Notes: generated by a model not told the origin, from the sequence alone. 12,942 bases of DNA from Opitutia bacterium (GCA_947378905.1 CANCLV010000026.1:1-12942); one strand, 5' to 3'. Shown: positions 1 to 7,610, counted from the stretch's first letter. Translations and numbers: made by a program.

Positions 1-1212
1 CAGGGCGAACAAGTAACGATTCGTCGTAAGCAGGGATTCTGGGCGCGCCTCGGTGGTGGCGGATTGATGGTTTCGTTAATGATCCACTTTTTCTTAGTCA
101 TCGTCGCCGTGTTTTGGGTGATATCGACTTGGACTGACTCCACTAAGCACGAGCCAACCCAATTTGCGACGGGTGCGGGTGGCGGTAACGACGGCGATCG
201 CGCAAAAATTTATCAGCATACATTACAGCAGAAAAATATGAAGTCGTTGGCGAAGAGCACGCCACGTCTTACTTCAAAAAATCCAAACTCCACGATTTCT
301 TTACCCGACATTCCTAATGTGTCCACTTCATCGATGGTCTCAGGTGCTACGATGGGTGGTTCTTCTAAGGGCTTTGGTGGAGGTTCCGGCGGCGGAATTG
401 GCTCAGGTCAAGGTATCGGCGTCGGTAATGGTAAAAATATGATCGGAAAATTTAAGCCAGTGATGGGCGCCAAAATCCAAGCTACGAAAGTGGCTGTGTT
501 TATGGATTCTTCAAAATCCATGGCTCGATATTTAGACCGGGTTGAGAGTGAAATTCGTAAACAGTTCCCCGATGCCGATGTCTTTATGTACAGTGGAATT
601 TGGACCAACACGATTGGTAACGTAGTGATGGGTGGCAGTAAATATAAGGGCACCTACAGTGATAAAACTAAAGGCGGTGCGAAAAATACCGATATCGAAA
701 AATTAACCACCAAAGGTAAAAGTATTTTCAGAGAGTACGATAAGAGTTTCCAGACCGGTTGCGTAGGTGCTTGGATTGATATTATGAAGAATCAGAGAGA
801 ATACGACGCTTTGATTATTTTCTCGGATTTCCAAGACGGTGTAACTCAATATCGTGAAAAGGAAAAAGGTGCCAAATACTACTATGGTAGCGATAAATTT
901 GAAACCGTTTATGCCGATGGCGTGAGAGCAAAACACCCAACCGATGATCGTACCGATCAAGAAAAGGGTTGGGAAAAGGAATGGCTAAAAGTATTTGGCG
1001 ACGCCAATACAGGAAAAGGACCACGCCTCTATTTATTTTCAACAGAGACAGAGCCGCAGGCAATTTTTGAGAAATGTGTAAAAGCTTCAGGTGGCCAAAG
1101 TAAAATGGTGGAGTGGTTAAGAACGGGTGGAAATCCTCCAGCGGTTACTGACGATGAGCCTACAGAAATAAAAAAGAGTTCGGTAAGTACGCCTGCCAAC
1201 ACGAGTCGATAG
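1..1212 (+). CDS. TonB/TolA-like anchored vWA-domain protein, copy 1 (5' end outside window)
   Basis: Reading frame 1 is open from the first base, so the gene starts upstream; the TTG at 64 lies inside the membrane helix and is not a credible start. Counting the first codon as residue 1, residues 1-21 are basic (RRK at 8-10) and 22-43 form one membrane helix containing S25-L-M-I-H29, the SxxxH pattern of TonB/TolA anchors. A low-complexity Ser/Thr/Asn stretch and a Gly-rich linker follow. The vWA-like domain begins near 160 with metal-site motif D169-S-S-K-S and a later FSDFQDG motif (D276, D279). The stop TAG is followed at once by an in-frame TAA. It is paralogous to the next gene: shared blocks include QFPDADVF, GAWID, LYLFS and ASGG. 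By analogy it is a bitopic inner-membrane protein with a periplasmic vWA domain. Its function is unknown; an ExbBD/TolQR partner is inferred only. Confidence 0.82.
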   Translation, partial: QGEQVTIRRKQGFWARLGGGGLMVSLMIHFFLVIVAVFWVISTWTDSTKHEPTQFATGAGGGNDGDRAKIYQHTLQQKNMKSLAKSTPRLTSKNPNSTISLPDIPNVSTSSMVSGATMGGSSKGFGGGSGGGIGSGQGIGVGNGKNMIGKFKPVMGAKIQATKVAVFMDSSKSMARYLDRVESEIRKQFPDADVFMYSGIWTNTIGNVVMGGSKYKGTYSDKTKGGAKNTDIEKLTTKGKSIFREYDKSFQTGCVGAWIDIMKNQREYDALIIFSDFQDGVTQYREKEKGAKYYYGSDKFETVYADGVRAKHPTDDRTDQEKGWEKEWLKVFGDANTGKGPRLYLFSTETEPQAIFEKCVKASGGQSKMVEWLRTGGNPPAVTDDEPTEIKKSSVSTPANTSR

Positions 1213-1220
1213 TAAGAAGC

Positions 1221-1242
1221 TATTAGGTCATTGTGCCTAGTA
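1221..1242 (+). other. weak stem-loop between the two vWA genes
   Basis: TATTAGG (1221-1227) can pair with CCTAGTA (1236-1242), with one T-G wobble, around an 8-base loop. It sits in the 73-base gap between the tandem paralogues. No T-run follows, so it does not look like an intrinsic terminator. It could be an RNA processing or attenuation element, or chance. The rest of the gap shows no obvious promoter and no clear Shine-Dalgarno sequence before the next ATG. Confidence 0.22.
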
Positions 1243-1285
1243 CGCTAATCTTGTCGAACGGCTGTGTGTAGTTGAATGGTGATGC

Positions 1286-2353
1286 ATGTCGCATGCCACC
1301 GTTCGTCAGCGAAAGTCGCACAAGACCTGGAAGGGTTTTGTTACTTCGCTCTTCGTGCATGGAATTTTATTAGGCCTAGCTTGTTGGATTGTCATGGTTT
1401 CGCCCGTCGCCGTGAAGCCGCATCAAGACCCTGTTTTATTTGTTACGGCCAGTGGTTCGGCAAAGCCGACGAGCACAACTCAAGCGTATGCGATCAAAAA
1501 TCCACCAAGAAAATTTCAGGGGGCGACTCGCATTTCTGTAAATTCAACTTCTTCGTCTATTGTTTTACCTGAGTTGACCGGAGTTTCCGATATGATGAGC
1601 TCTAGTTTTAGTATGGAGAAGGGGATGGGACGTGAGGGCATTGGCCAAGGTCAGGGAATGTCATTTGGAAGTGGAATGGGTGACTCACGGACCTTGGTCG
1701 GCAAATTTGTCATGGGTGCTTCTATCCGTGCACAACGAATTGCGGTCTACCTAGATTGTTCAGGATCCATGCGGCCCTACTTATCTCAAGTGACTCAAGA
1801 AATTAAAAATCAATTTCCCGATGCGGATGTGTTTCGATTTGATGGAGCTCGAGTCGTCAGTCTGGAAAATAATATAGTTTACGGAAAAACGTTTCATGGC
1901 GACGCACCACGCTTAACCGAAGCGCCCACGCAAACCATTGATTCAGAATTAACTTCAGAAGGTCGCCAGCTTTTGAGTCGCATTCGTACCGCTTGCGAAA
2001 AGGGTTCGTTGGGTGCTTGGATTGATCGCTTATTAGGCGAAGACTATGATGCGCTCGTCGTGTTTTCTGACTTTCAAGATGGTGTGAGAATTTACGAAGA
2101 GGGTAATAAGGGTGCACCTTCACTTATTTACTCGGACAGTAATTATCATAAGGTTGGAACTGTGATGCCGGTTAAATCGTGGCAGGGCAGGTGGATAGAA
2201 ACCTTTAAAAAGGGAATTACAGGTCAGGGTCCTAAACTCTATCTATTCTCCATTCAACAGCCTCCACAGGGTCTTTTAAAGGCCTGCGTTGAGGCTTCTG
2301 GGGGTAATTCAGTATCGGTAAGCTGGCTGAAGTCAGGCCATCGGCCCAATTAG
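1286..2353 (+). CDS. TonB/TolA-like anchored vWA-domain protein, copy 2
   Basis: This is a complete 355-residue paralogue of the preceding gene. ATG 1286 is chosen because a TGA lies just upstream in frame (1280-1282) and because it gives a short basic N-terminus followed by the membrane helix. Residues 1-17 are basic, and 18-40 form the helix with S21-L-F-V-H25, the SxxxH motif seen in TonB and TolA. A Ser/Thr stretch and a Gly/Met-rich linker (about 110-135) come next. The vWA-like domain carries D157-C-S-G-S161 (DxSxS metal site) and FSDFQDG with D262 and D265; a canonical metal-site Thr is not evident. C237 and C334 have counterparts in the first paralogue. Likely a single-pass inner-membrane protein with a periplasmic vWA domain, co-transcribed with copy 1. 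I know no named family for it and assign no gene name. Confidence 0.85.
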   Translation: MSHATVRQRKSHKTWKGFVTSLFVHGILLGLACWIVMVSPVAVKPHQDPVLFVTASGSAKPTSTTQAYAIKNPPRKFQGATRISVNSTSSSIVLPELTGVSDMMSSSFSMEKGMGREGIGQGQGMSFGSGMGDSRTLVGKFVMGASIRAQRIAVYLDCSGSMRPYLSQVTQEIKNQFPDADVFRFDGARVVSLENNIVYGKTFHGDAPRLTEAPTQTIDSELTSEGRQLLSRIRTACEKGSLGAWIDRLLGEDYDALVVFSDFQDGVRIYEEGNKGAPSLIYSDSNYHKVGTVMPVKSWQGRWIETFKKGITGQGPKLYLFSIQQPPQGLLKACVEASGGNSVSVSWLKSGHRPN

Positions 2354-2396
2354 GCTTGGCGGTTGCACCCAGGCTGAAGATGGTTTGGATAAAGTC

Positions 2397-2816
2397 ATGG
2401 CGATATTTAAGGCAGAGTACCGTGCGAATTTTTCGGATACCGATGCCGCTGGCATTATCCATTTCTCGACGATCTTTTTCTGGGTTGAAGCCACCGAGGA
2501 GGCTTTGTTCCGCCAACTTAAATTACCTTTTTTAAAATCCGACGGAAATAAGTTAACGGGTTTTCCTCGGGTGCGTGTGGAGTGCGATTATCTCGCCCCT
2601 ATTTATCGTGAAGACTTGGTGGTGATTGAATTATCGCCGCGTGAGTTGGGAGATAAGAAAATTATCTGGAATTTTAAGGCCAAGGTTGGAGAAAGGGATG
2701 TGGCTAATGGTGCATTAACGACGGTCTATGCTTGGCGTGAAGGGCAAGGGCCTATGGCTGCAGCATTAGTGCCATTAGAGGTAAAAACTACCCTCGAAAA
2801 ATTCTTTAAGGCATAG
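2397..2816 (+). CDS. hotdog-fold acyl-CoA thioesterase (4HBT/YbgC-like)
   Basis: This 139-residue protein probably hydrolyses an acyl- or aroyl-CoA thioester in the cytoplasm. Near the N-terminus it has FSDTDAAGIIHF (residues 12-23), the 4-hydroxybenzoyl-CoA thioesterase/YbgC active-site signature; D16 aligns with the catalytic Asp (D17 in the Pseudomonas 4HBT enzyme). The remainder fits a single hotdog domain, with a conserved-looking RVRVECDYLAP strand segment at about 60-70. ATG 2397 is preferred to the in-frame TTG at 2385 because it gives the usual family N-terminus and length. The gene is 43 bases after the second vWA gene and 8 bases before the ApbE-like gene, so it is probably in one transcript with them. 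The substrate cannot be read from the sequence. A 1,4-dihydroxy-2-naphthoyl-CoA hydrolase of menaquinone synthesis is one possibility, as is a housekeeping acyl-CoA thioesterase. Confidence 0.85.
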   Translation: MAIFKAEYRANFSDTDAAGIIHFSTIFFWVEATEEALFRQLKLPFLKSDGNKLTGFPRVRVECDYLAPIYREDLVVIELSPRELGDKKIIWNFKAKVGERDVANGALTTVYAWREGQGPMAAALVPLEVKTTLEKFFKA

Positions 2817-2824
2817 CGGTCGTG

Positions 2825-3721
2825 ATGAGTGATTCAGGTGTGATACATAATTTTAGCCATCAGGCACTCGGTACACGATTTTGGATTCGTATTGCCGATG
2901 AGGATTTTGCTTTTGCTGAGCGTGCTGCAGAATCAGTCTTTTATACCCTTGATCGCTTGGATTCAGAGTTAAGCAGCAGCAATTCAAATGGAACACTCTC
3001 ACTGATTAATCAATTGCCCGAGGGTGAGATGATTTCGGTGAGCGATGATTTCTGCACTTTATGGAAATTCTCAGAAACTTTTAAAAAGGAAACAGCTGGA
3101 GTTTTTGACGTGACCGCTGGAGCTCTCTTTCGCTATTGGGCAGACCGTGGAACTGATGAATTTAATCCAGATGATGCCGTTTGGGAAAAAACTTTTCAGG
3201 ATTATAAGACGGGAAAATTTTTATTAGACGGTAACGAACTCACCCGTAAACAATGCGGAGGCATTATAGACTTTAGTGGGATTATTCATGGATACGCGTG
3301 CGATCGTATGTCAGAAATGTTAGAGAGTAGTTGGGGTATACACCGATCTCTTTTAGGTGCGGGTGGTAATGTGGTTCTAGCGTTGGATCCTCCAGGGGAG
3401 GCCACTGGATGGCGCATGGGTCTGGGCCATACACTTGAACTTAAATTATGTCGCACTGCGCTGACTAGTAAGCCCAATAAGACGATTCAGTCATGCTTGG
3501 TGAATCCTTTGTCGGGTCAGCCAATAAAACTAGGTCAGGACGCCATTCGGGCTGTGGCGAACACTGCATTAGAGGCCGAAGCCTTGACCACAGTTGGGCT
3601 ATTATTGTCTAAGTCAGAAATTGAAAGTTTGCTGACTCGTGTTTCCACCCGCGGACTCTGGCTGCCTAGTGGTGAGTGTCTCGGGATGTTTAAGAATTTG
3701 GACTTAGTAAACCGAGGTTAG
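2825..3721 (+). CDS. ApbE-like protein (FAD:protein FMN transferase family, divergent)
   Basis: The protein is 298 residues from ATG 2825; a GTG codon directly before it (2822) could also start translation. ApbE proteins attach FMN from FAD to a Thr of flavoproteins such as NqrB/NqrC or RnfG. Family landmarks in order: ALGTRF near the N-terminus, LDRLDSELSS, FDVTAGALFRYW, IDFSGIIHGYA (148-158), GAGGN (178-182), VNPLSGQP (226-233) and ALEAEALTT (249-257). Several normally conserved positions differ: the Lys of GxxKGY is H155, the Asp of GGD is N182, HxxDPxTG has become C224-L-V-N227-P-L-S-G, and the metal-binding Asp of AxxADALxT is E252. There is no signal peptide or lipobox, unlike most ApbE proteins. 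The fold assignment is solid, but transferase activity is doubtful. It follows the thioesterase by 8 bases and converges on the next gene with a 3-base gap. Confidence 0.8.
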   Translation: MSDSGVIHNFSHQALGTRFWIRIADEDFAFAERAAESVFYTLDRLDSELSSSNSNGTLSLINQLPEGEMISVSDDFCTLWKFSETFKKETAGVFDVTAGALFRYWADRGTDEFNPDDAVWEKTFQDYKTGKFLLDGNELTRKQCGGIIDFSGIIHGYACDRMSEMLESSWGIHRSLLGAGGNVVLALDPPGEATGWRMGLGHTLELKLCRTALTSKPNKTIQSCLVNPLSGQPIKLGQDAIRAVANTALEAEALTTVGLLLSKSEIESLLTRVSTRGLWLPSGECLGMFKNLDLVNRG

Positions 3722-3724
3722 GTC

Positions 3725-5482
3725 TTACTGCTGATTGATCATTTTCTCGATATCTAACTGAAGCTTTTCGCGGTTATTAGAGAAGAGATAGGTGTCAGAG
3801 GAAACGCAATTTAAGGCCGAGATAAGGACTTCGCGTGGTGGTCGTCGCGTGTCCATGAGTCGACGAATATAAACTTCCACGTCGCTCGCAATTTCTTGGT
3901 GCTCAATCTTCAGTTTAACAATTTGTAAAAGTAGGGGCTGATTATTCTCATTCATCAGGTGGGCCTGAATAAGCATATTATTTGCTTCAACGAATCGTTT
4001 TGCCTGAATTAATTTTTTGCCCGTCGCGATGAGGAGTTGGGGTGGAATGCGACGATTTTCCAGTAAGCGTGTTAAATTAATCACACCAATTTCAGGCTGA
4101 TCGTCGGTAAAGTAGGCAATACATTTCAGAGCATCGAGCGCGATCTTGGTGTCCGTTAGCCACTGTTCCCGGTCAATCTGAGATATGAGTTCATCAATCA
4201 GTAAAATAGCATCATGAGCGCGATTGGCATTAATCAGACACTCGGCATGGGTGAGTGCAAATTTCGTACGACTCGGAAAGCGATTTTGTTCGGCGAGTGT
4301 CAGTAAACGTCCGGTAATTTTTGCGTTATAAATATCATTCGCATATTGAGCGAGTTCGAGCATGGCTTGCTCACTCTTTCCGTATTTTTTAATAATTTTT
4401 TCAATTTCGGTGTTCCGTTTTGCTTCATTTTCAGGACCGGGAATTAAGTGTAGTGACTGAATATAGGGACTATAATTTTCGGGGTTACTGATAATAATTA
4501 GATCTAGGCAATCGCGTGCCTCTTTAAAGTTACCCATGTCCTTAAGCCAGCGCGCCTTAATTTCTAGAAGTCTCATTACACCAGGATAGTTTTTAATGGC
4601 GGTATTGAGTAATTTAATCGCCTCAGGTTTTTCGCCTAACTCGTACATTAACTGGCAGCGTAGCAAGAATCCTTCTGGGTTTGTCTCTAACGTGTAGTCG
4701 CGAATTAATTTTGAGGCCTCGGTGTAGTTTCCGCGGAAGAAGTTGGCTTGAGCTTCAGCGAGCTTTAGGTCTTCACGTATTACTGGACTCAAATTTTTAT
4801 TAGATAAATATTTCTTAGCGCAGTTAATCACTCGAGTATCTTGGTCCAGCATGAAGCAGCGAGTTAGGTAGTTTCTGAAAATCTCTGGTTCGTTAATGCT
4901 AAAATCGAGGGAATTTTCGAGAATTTGGAAAGCGTCCATCGAGCGACCAAAAGCAAAGTATAAGTCAGCACAGAGTTTTTGAGCCTCGGCATTACGTGGG
5001 GTCAGGCTGGCACCGGTACCAATATATTTAGCAAATTCAGCGAAGTCACCTCGATCCAATGCAGCTTTAGCCACACTCACGAAATATTCTCCCTTGTGGT
5101 TTAAGTGGGCGACTTTGCCGTGGTCTTTCTCAGGATTATAATCAATGATTTTTTGCCGACTTCGTTTGCCGACTTCTTCTGGTGTAAGAAAAAAGTTAAC
5201 CGTTGAATCAACAACAGTGTCAGAGTAAAATAAATAAATATCAGACCGGCGGGTTGTGGTAATTCCGTACATGTAGCGCTCTCTGAAGTACATGAATTCG
5301 GAAGCCATCAGCCATAATCCAAAAAGAAAAAACGGTAAAATTCTTAGAATACGTTGCGTATTTAAACTGTAAACTTTTCGACTATAGCCAAATTGCTCCA
5401 CGAAAACAGTGCCGAATAAAATACTGCGCGTACGCTTCTCGTTGGGGTCGAAGCCATAATCATATTTATTCTTTTGATTCAT
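3725..5482 (-). CDS. single-pass membrane protein with TPR-like helical repeats
   Basis: This is a 585-residue protein from ATG 5482; an in-frame GTG at 5491 would add three residues, and neither start has a Shine-Dalgarno sequence. The N-terminal 45 residues are strongly basic, and residues 48-66 (ILPFFLFGLWLMASEF region) form one membrane helix, so by the positive-inside rule the long C-terminal part is probably periplasmic. From about residue 115 to the end the protein is almost wholly alpha-helical, with TPR-like helix pairs rich in Ala/Leu/Tyr spacing (for example the stretches around GDFAEFAKYI, GNYTEASKLI and GNFKEARDCL). No catalytic motif is visible. It lies 47 bases downstream of the yyaL-like gene on the same strand, so co-transcription is likely. 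The probable role is a scaffold for envelope protein assembly. I do not recognise a named family. Confidence 0.72.
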   Translation of the reverse strand: MNQKNKYDYGFDPNEKRTRSILFGTVFVEQFGYSRKVYSLNTQRILRILPFFLFGLWLMASEFMYFRERYMYGITTTRRSDIYLFYSDTVVDSTVNFFLTPEEVGKRSRQKIIDYNPEKDHGKVAHLNHKGEYFVSVAKAALDRGDFAEFAKYIGTGASLTPRNAEAQKLCADLYFAFGRSMDAFQILENSLDFSINEPEIFRNYLTRCFMLDQDTRVINCAKKYLSNKNLSPVIREDLKLAEAQANFFRGNYTEASKLIRDYTLETNPEGFLLRCQLMYELGEKPEAIKLLNTAIKNYPGVMRLLEIKARWLKDMGNFKEARDCLDLIIISNPENYSPYIQSLHLIPGPENEAKRNTEIEKIIKKYGKSEQAMLELAQYANDIYNAKITGRLLTLAEQNRFPSRTKFALTHAECLINANRAHDAILLIDELISQIDREQWLTDTKIALDALKCIAYFTDDQPEIGVINLTRLLENRRIPPQLLIATGKKLIQAKRFVEANNMLIQAHLMNENNQPLLLQIVKLKIEHQEIASDVEVYIRRLMDTRRPPREVLISALNCVSSDTYLFSNNREKLQLDIEKMINQQ

Positions 5483-5529
5483 GGGTGGCACATTAACCAG
5501 ACAATTTGCAAACGAGGCAAGAGAGGAGT

Positions 5530-7548
5530 CTACGAGATATAATCCCCAGCAATTTCAGTAGAATTTGTTGGGTTTAGGCAGTTTTTACCAATACAAATCT
5601 GGAATCCTGCGACGGAGTCATCCTGGCGTAGGTGGAGGGGTCGATAGGCCCGTGCTCGTGTACTATCTTTATCCAGACCAGTAATGACGTCGTGCAGCTG
5701 GTCTAGGCTATGAATATCTTTATATTTTATGATAACCCAGCCAGTTGCTTGTCGCGTCAATGCCTCGAGTGCGTGGGCCACTCCATGCGGTACATTTTTA
5801 ACCAGTCCGCCATAAGCCTTACTTAAATCATAGAAGTGATTGGAGCTCGCAGGCTCTGCCGTTAGAATTTCTAACTGCGCGTAGGCATGGAGTAGGATGG
5901 AATTTCCCGCGGGCACAGCATTATCAAACCAGTCTTTCTGTCTGACGGAAAGGTCCTCGCGATTTTCAGAAACCATGAAATAGCCAACCGCATGGGGGTC
6001 ACGGAAAGAATTTTCTACCATCTTCATTAATTTCTCAGCCCGGGCAATGTAATCGGTGTGCTTAACGCCAAGTGCCCAGTCGGCATACGCGCTCAACGCA
6101 AGTTCCGCTTCCGCTAAACTTGCATAATTAGTCATGATGCCTTCGCCGCTAGATTTTTCTTTGTACCGTGTAGTGAATAATTTAATTCCCTCATGGTTTT
6201 CTTCGGCCATGTTTTTCCAGATAAACTCTTCCATTCTCGCCGCCTGCTTGACCCAGTCTTTTCGTCCAAAAATCCATCCCGCCTTAGCCAAGTTTTTAAT
6301 CACTAGGGCATTCCAACTTAGTAGTGTTTTATCATCGCGCGAGGGTTGTGGTCTTTGTTGGCGAATGTTTAATAGTTTTTGTCGTGCAGTCTTAAACTTT
6401 TCCCGTTCCTTAAAACTTCCTCTTAGTTTGGGAATATTTGATCCCTCAAAATTGCCCTGATCGGTAATCCCGTAGGCCTGGGCAAACTCTAGAGCTTGTT
6501 CCCCAAGGGCTTCGACAATTTCAATGGGCTTCCAAATGTAAGTCGTCCCTTCGTAGTGATTAGTGTCCGCATCGAGAGAAGCCGCAAAGAGTCCACTCTC
6601 AGTTAACATATCACGATTTAACCATTCAATGGTTTCTTCAACCACGACTTGATAAAGTGGATCACGATAACGTGACCATGCTTCAGCATAGGTACCGATG
6701 AGCTGAGCATTGTCATACAGCATTTTTTCGAAATGCGGCACTGTCCAATCACGGTCCACACAGTAACGATGAAACCCTCCTCCGATTTGATCATACAGCC
6801 CACCGCGAGCCATGACACCTAAGGTTACCGTAATGACTGCATCCATTCGCGTCGCTAAGGCACGATTGTTGTCAGCAGCTTGAGTGGCGCGAATGCTTAA
6901 AAGAAAATCGACAACCGAAGGAGTAGGAAATTTGGGTGCACCACCAAATCCTCCATAGGTGTCATCGTGATTCTCACAAATGCGTTGAGCCGCTTCGACT
7001 AAATCGGGTGGAGTAGGGGCTAGGCCATTAGCGTCAGGTGCGACCGTCAAATGGATGAGATTTTTTGCAATGGCATCCGCATTCGCCGCCAATTCATTTT
7101 TGTTACTGTGATAAAAATCTGCGACACGCATTAATAATTGCGGCCAAGGTACTTGTCCGTGTCCCCGATCCTCGGGCGGAAAATAAGTTCCGCCAAAGAA
7201 AGGTCGTCCGTCGGGTAAACAAAAACAATTCAAAGGCCAGCCACCTTGACCTTGAATCATCTGCACCGCATCCATCATTAACTTATCTACTTCAGGTTTT
7301 TCTTCGCGGTCTACTTTAATGCAGACAAAGTGCTTATTCATTAATTCTGCCGTATAAGCCTGCTCGAAAGATTCACGGGCCATGACGTGACACCAATGAC
7401 ATGAAGAATAGCCGACCGATACTAAAACGGGCTTATTGAGTTTTTTTGCTTCTGCAAATGCTTCGGCACACCATGGCCACCAGTGAACCGGATTCTCGGC
7501 GTGTTGACGGAGGTAGAGTGAAGACTCTTTGGCTAATCGATTAGACAC
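5530..7548 (-). CDS. yyaL: thioredoxin-domain protein, YyaL/SSP411 (DUF255) family
   Basis: The protein is 672 residues, the usual length of this family. It opens with the family's hallmark N-terminus (SNRLAKESSLYLRQHAENPV) and then has the thioredoxin-like active site C50-H-W-C53 within SSCHWCHVM. Further family blocks are VDREEKPEVD, GQGGWPLNCF and GGTYFPPED. The C-terminal two thirds resemble an alpha/alpha-barrel (six-hairpin glycosidase-like) domain, with GGFGGAPKFP, DQIGGGFHRY and PHFEKMLYDNAQL, and the end matches the family (CIGKNCLNP). GTG 7548 is chosen because it gives the family N-terminus and has an AAGG eight bases upstream; an upstream in-frame ATG at 7596 would add 16 residues unlike the family and sits inside an inverted repeat. 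The in vivo function of bacterial members is not established; a redox or sugar-related role is usually guessed. It is divergent from mutL. Confidence 0.9.
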   Translation of the reverse strand: MSNRLAKESSLYLRQHAENPVHWWPWCAEAFAEAKKLNKPVLVSVGYSSCHWCHVMARESFEQAYTAELMNKHFVCIKVDREEKPEVDKLMMDAVQMIQGQGGWPLNCFCLPDGRPFFGGTYFPPEDRGHGQVPWPQLLMRVADFYHSNKNELAANADAIAKNLIHLTVAPDANGLAPTPPDLVEAAQRICENHDDTYGGFGGAPKFPTPSVVDFLLSIRATQAADNNRALATRMDAVITVTLGVMARGGLYDQIGGGFHRYCVDRDWTVPHFEKMLYDNAQLIGTYAEAWSRYRDPLYQVVVEETIEWLNRDMLTESGLFAASLDADTNHYEGTTYIWKPIEIVEALGEQALEFAQAYGITDQGNFEGSNIPKLRGSFKEREKFKTARQKLLNIRQQRPQPSRDDKTLLSWNALVIKNLAKAGWIFGRKDWVKQAARMEEFIWKNMAEENHEGIKLFTTRYKEKSSGEGIMTNYASLAEAELALSAYADWALGVKHTDYIARAEKLMKMVENSFRDPHAVGYFMVSENREDLSVRQKDWFDNAVPAGNSILLHAYAQLEILTAEPASSNHFYDLSKAYGGLVKNVPHGVAHALEALTRQATGWVIIKYKDIHSLDQLHDVITGLDKDSTRARAYRPLHLRQDDSVAGFQICIGKNCLNPTNSTEIAGDYIS

Positions 7549-7556
7549 GGCTCTAA

Positions 7557-7560
7557 CCTT
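7557..7560 (-). promoter_or_regulatory. ribosome binding site of the yyaL-like gene
   Basis: On the minus strand AAGG lies 8 bases before the GTG at 7548. It supports that start over the upstream ATG at 7596. Most other genes in the window have no comparable motif. Confidence 0.5.
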
Positions 7561-7576
7561 GCCAAAGAGTCGGTAG

Positions 7577-7610
7577 GTGCAAGTCTGTCCTTGCACAGGC
7601 TTCGACTTGC
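7577..7610. promoter_or_regulatory. overlapping inverted repeats in the yyaL-mutL divergent region
   Basis: GTGCAAG (7577-7583) and CTTGCAC (7590-7596) form a perfect 7-base inverted repeat around a 6-base spacer. A second perfect 7-base pair, GCAAGTC (7579-7585) with GACTTGC (7604-7610), overlaps it, so the two pairings exclude each other. The elements lie in the 109-base gap between divergent start codons. This could be an operator for a dimeric regulator shared by both genes, or alternative hairpins in a 5' leader. I could not assign convincing -35/-10 boxes on either strand. Confidence 0.45.

Noticed and set aside
1276..1572. 98-codon + strand open frame overlapping the start of vWA copy 2
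   Set aside because: It overlaps the vWA gene out of frame, has no family resemblance and is rich in Cys/His/Arg as expected for a shadow frame.
3690..3780. Terminator between the convergent ApbE-like and TPR-like genes
   Set aside because: Only 3 bases separate the stops, and I found no stem followed by a T-run on either strand near the junction.
6134..6460. 108-codon + strand open frame inside the yyaL-like gene
   Set aside because: It lies wholly antisense to a strongly conserved coding region and shows no recognisable domain.
7549..7596. Upstream ATG at 7596 as start of the yyaL-like protein
   Set aside because: It would add 16 residues unlike the family, run through the inverted repeat and ignore the AAGG before GTG 7548.
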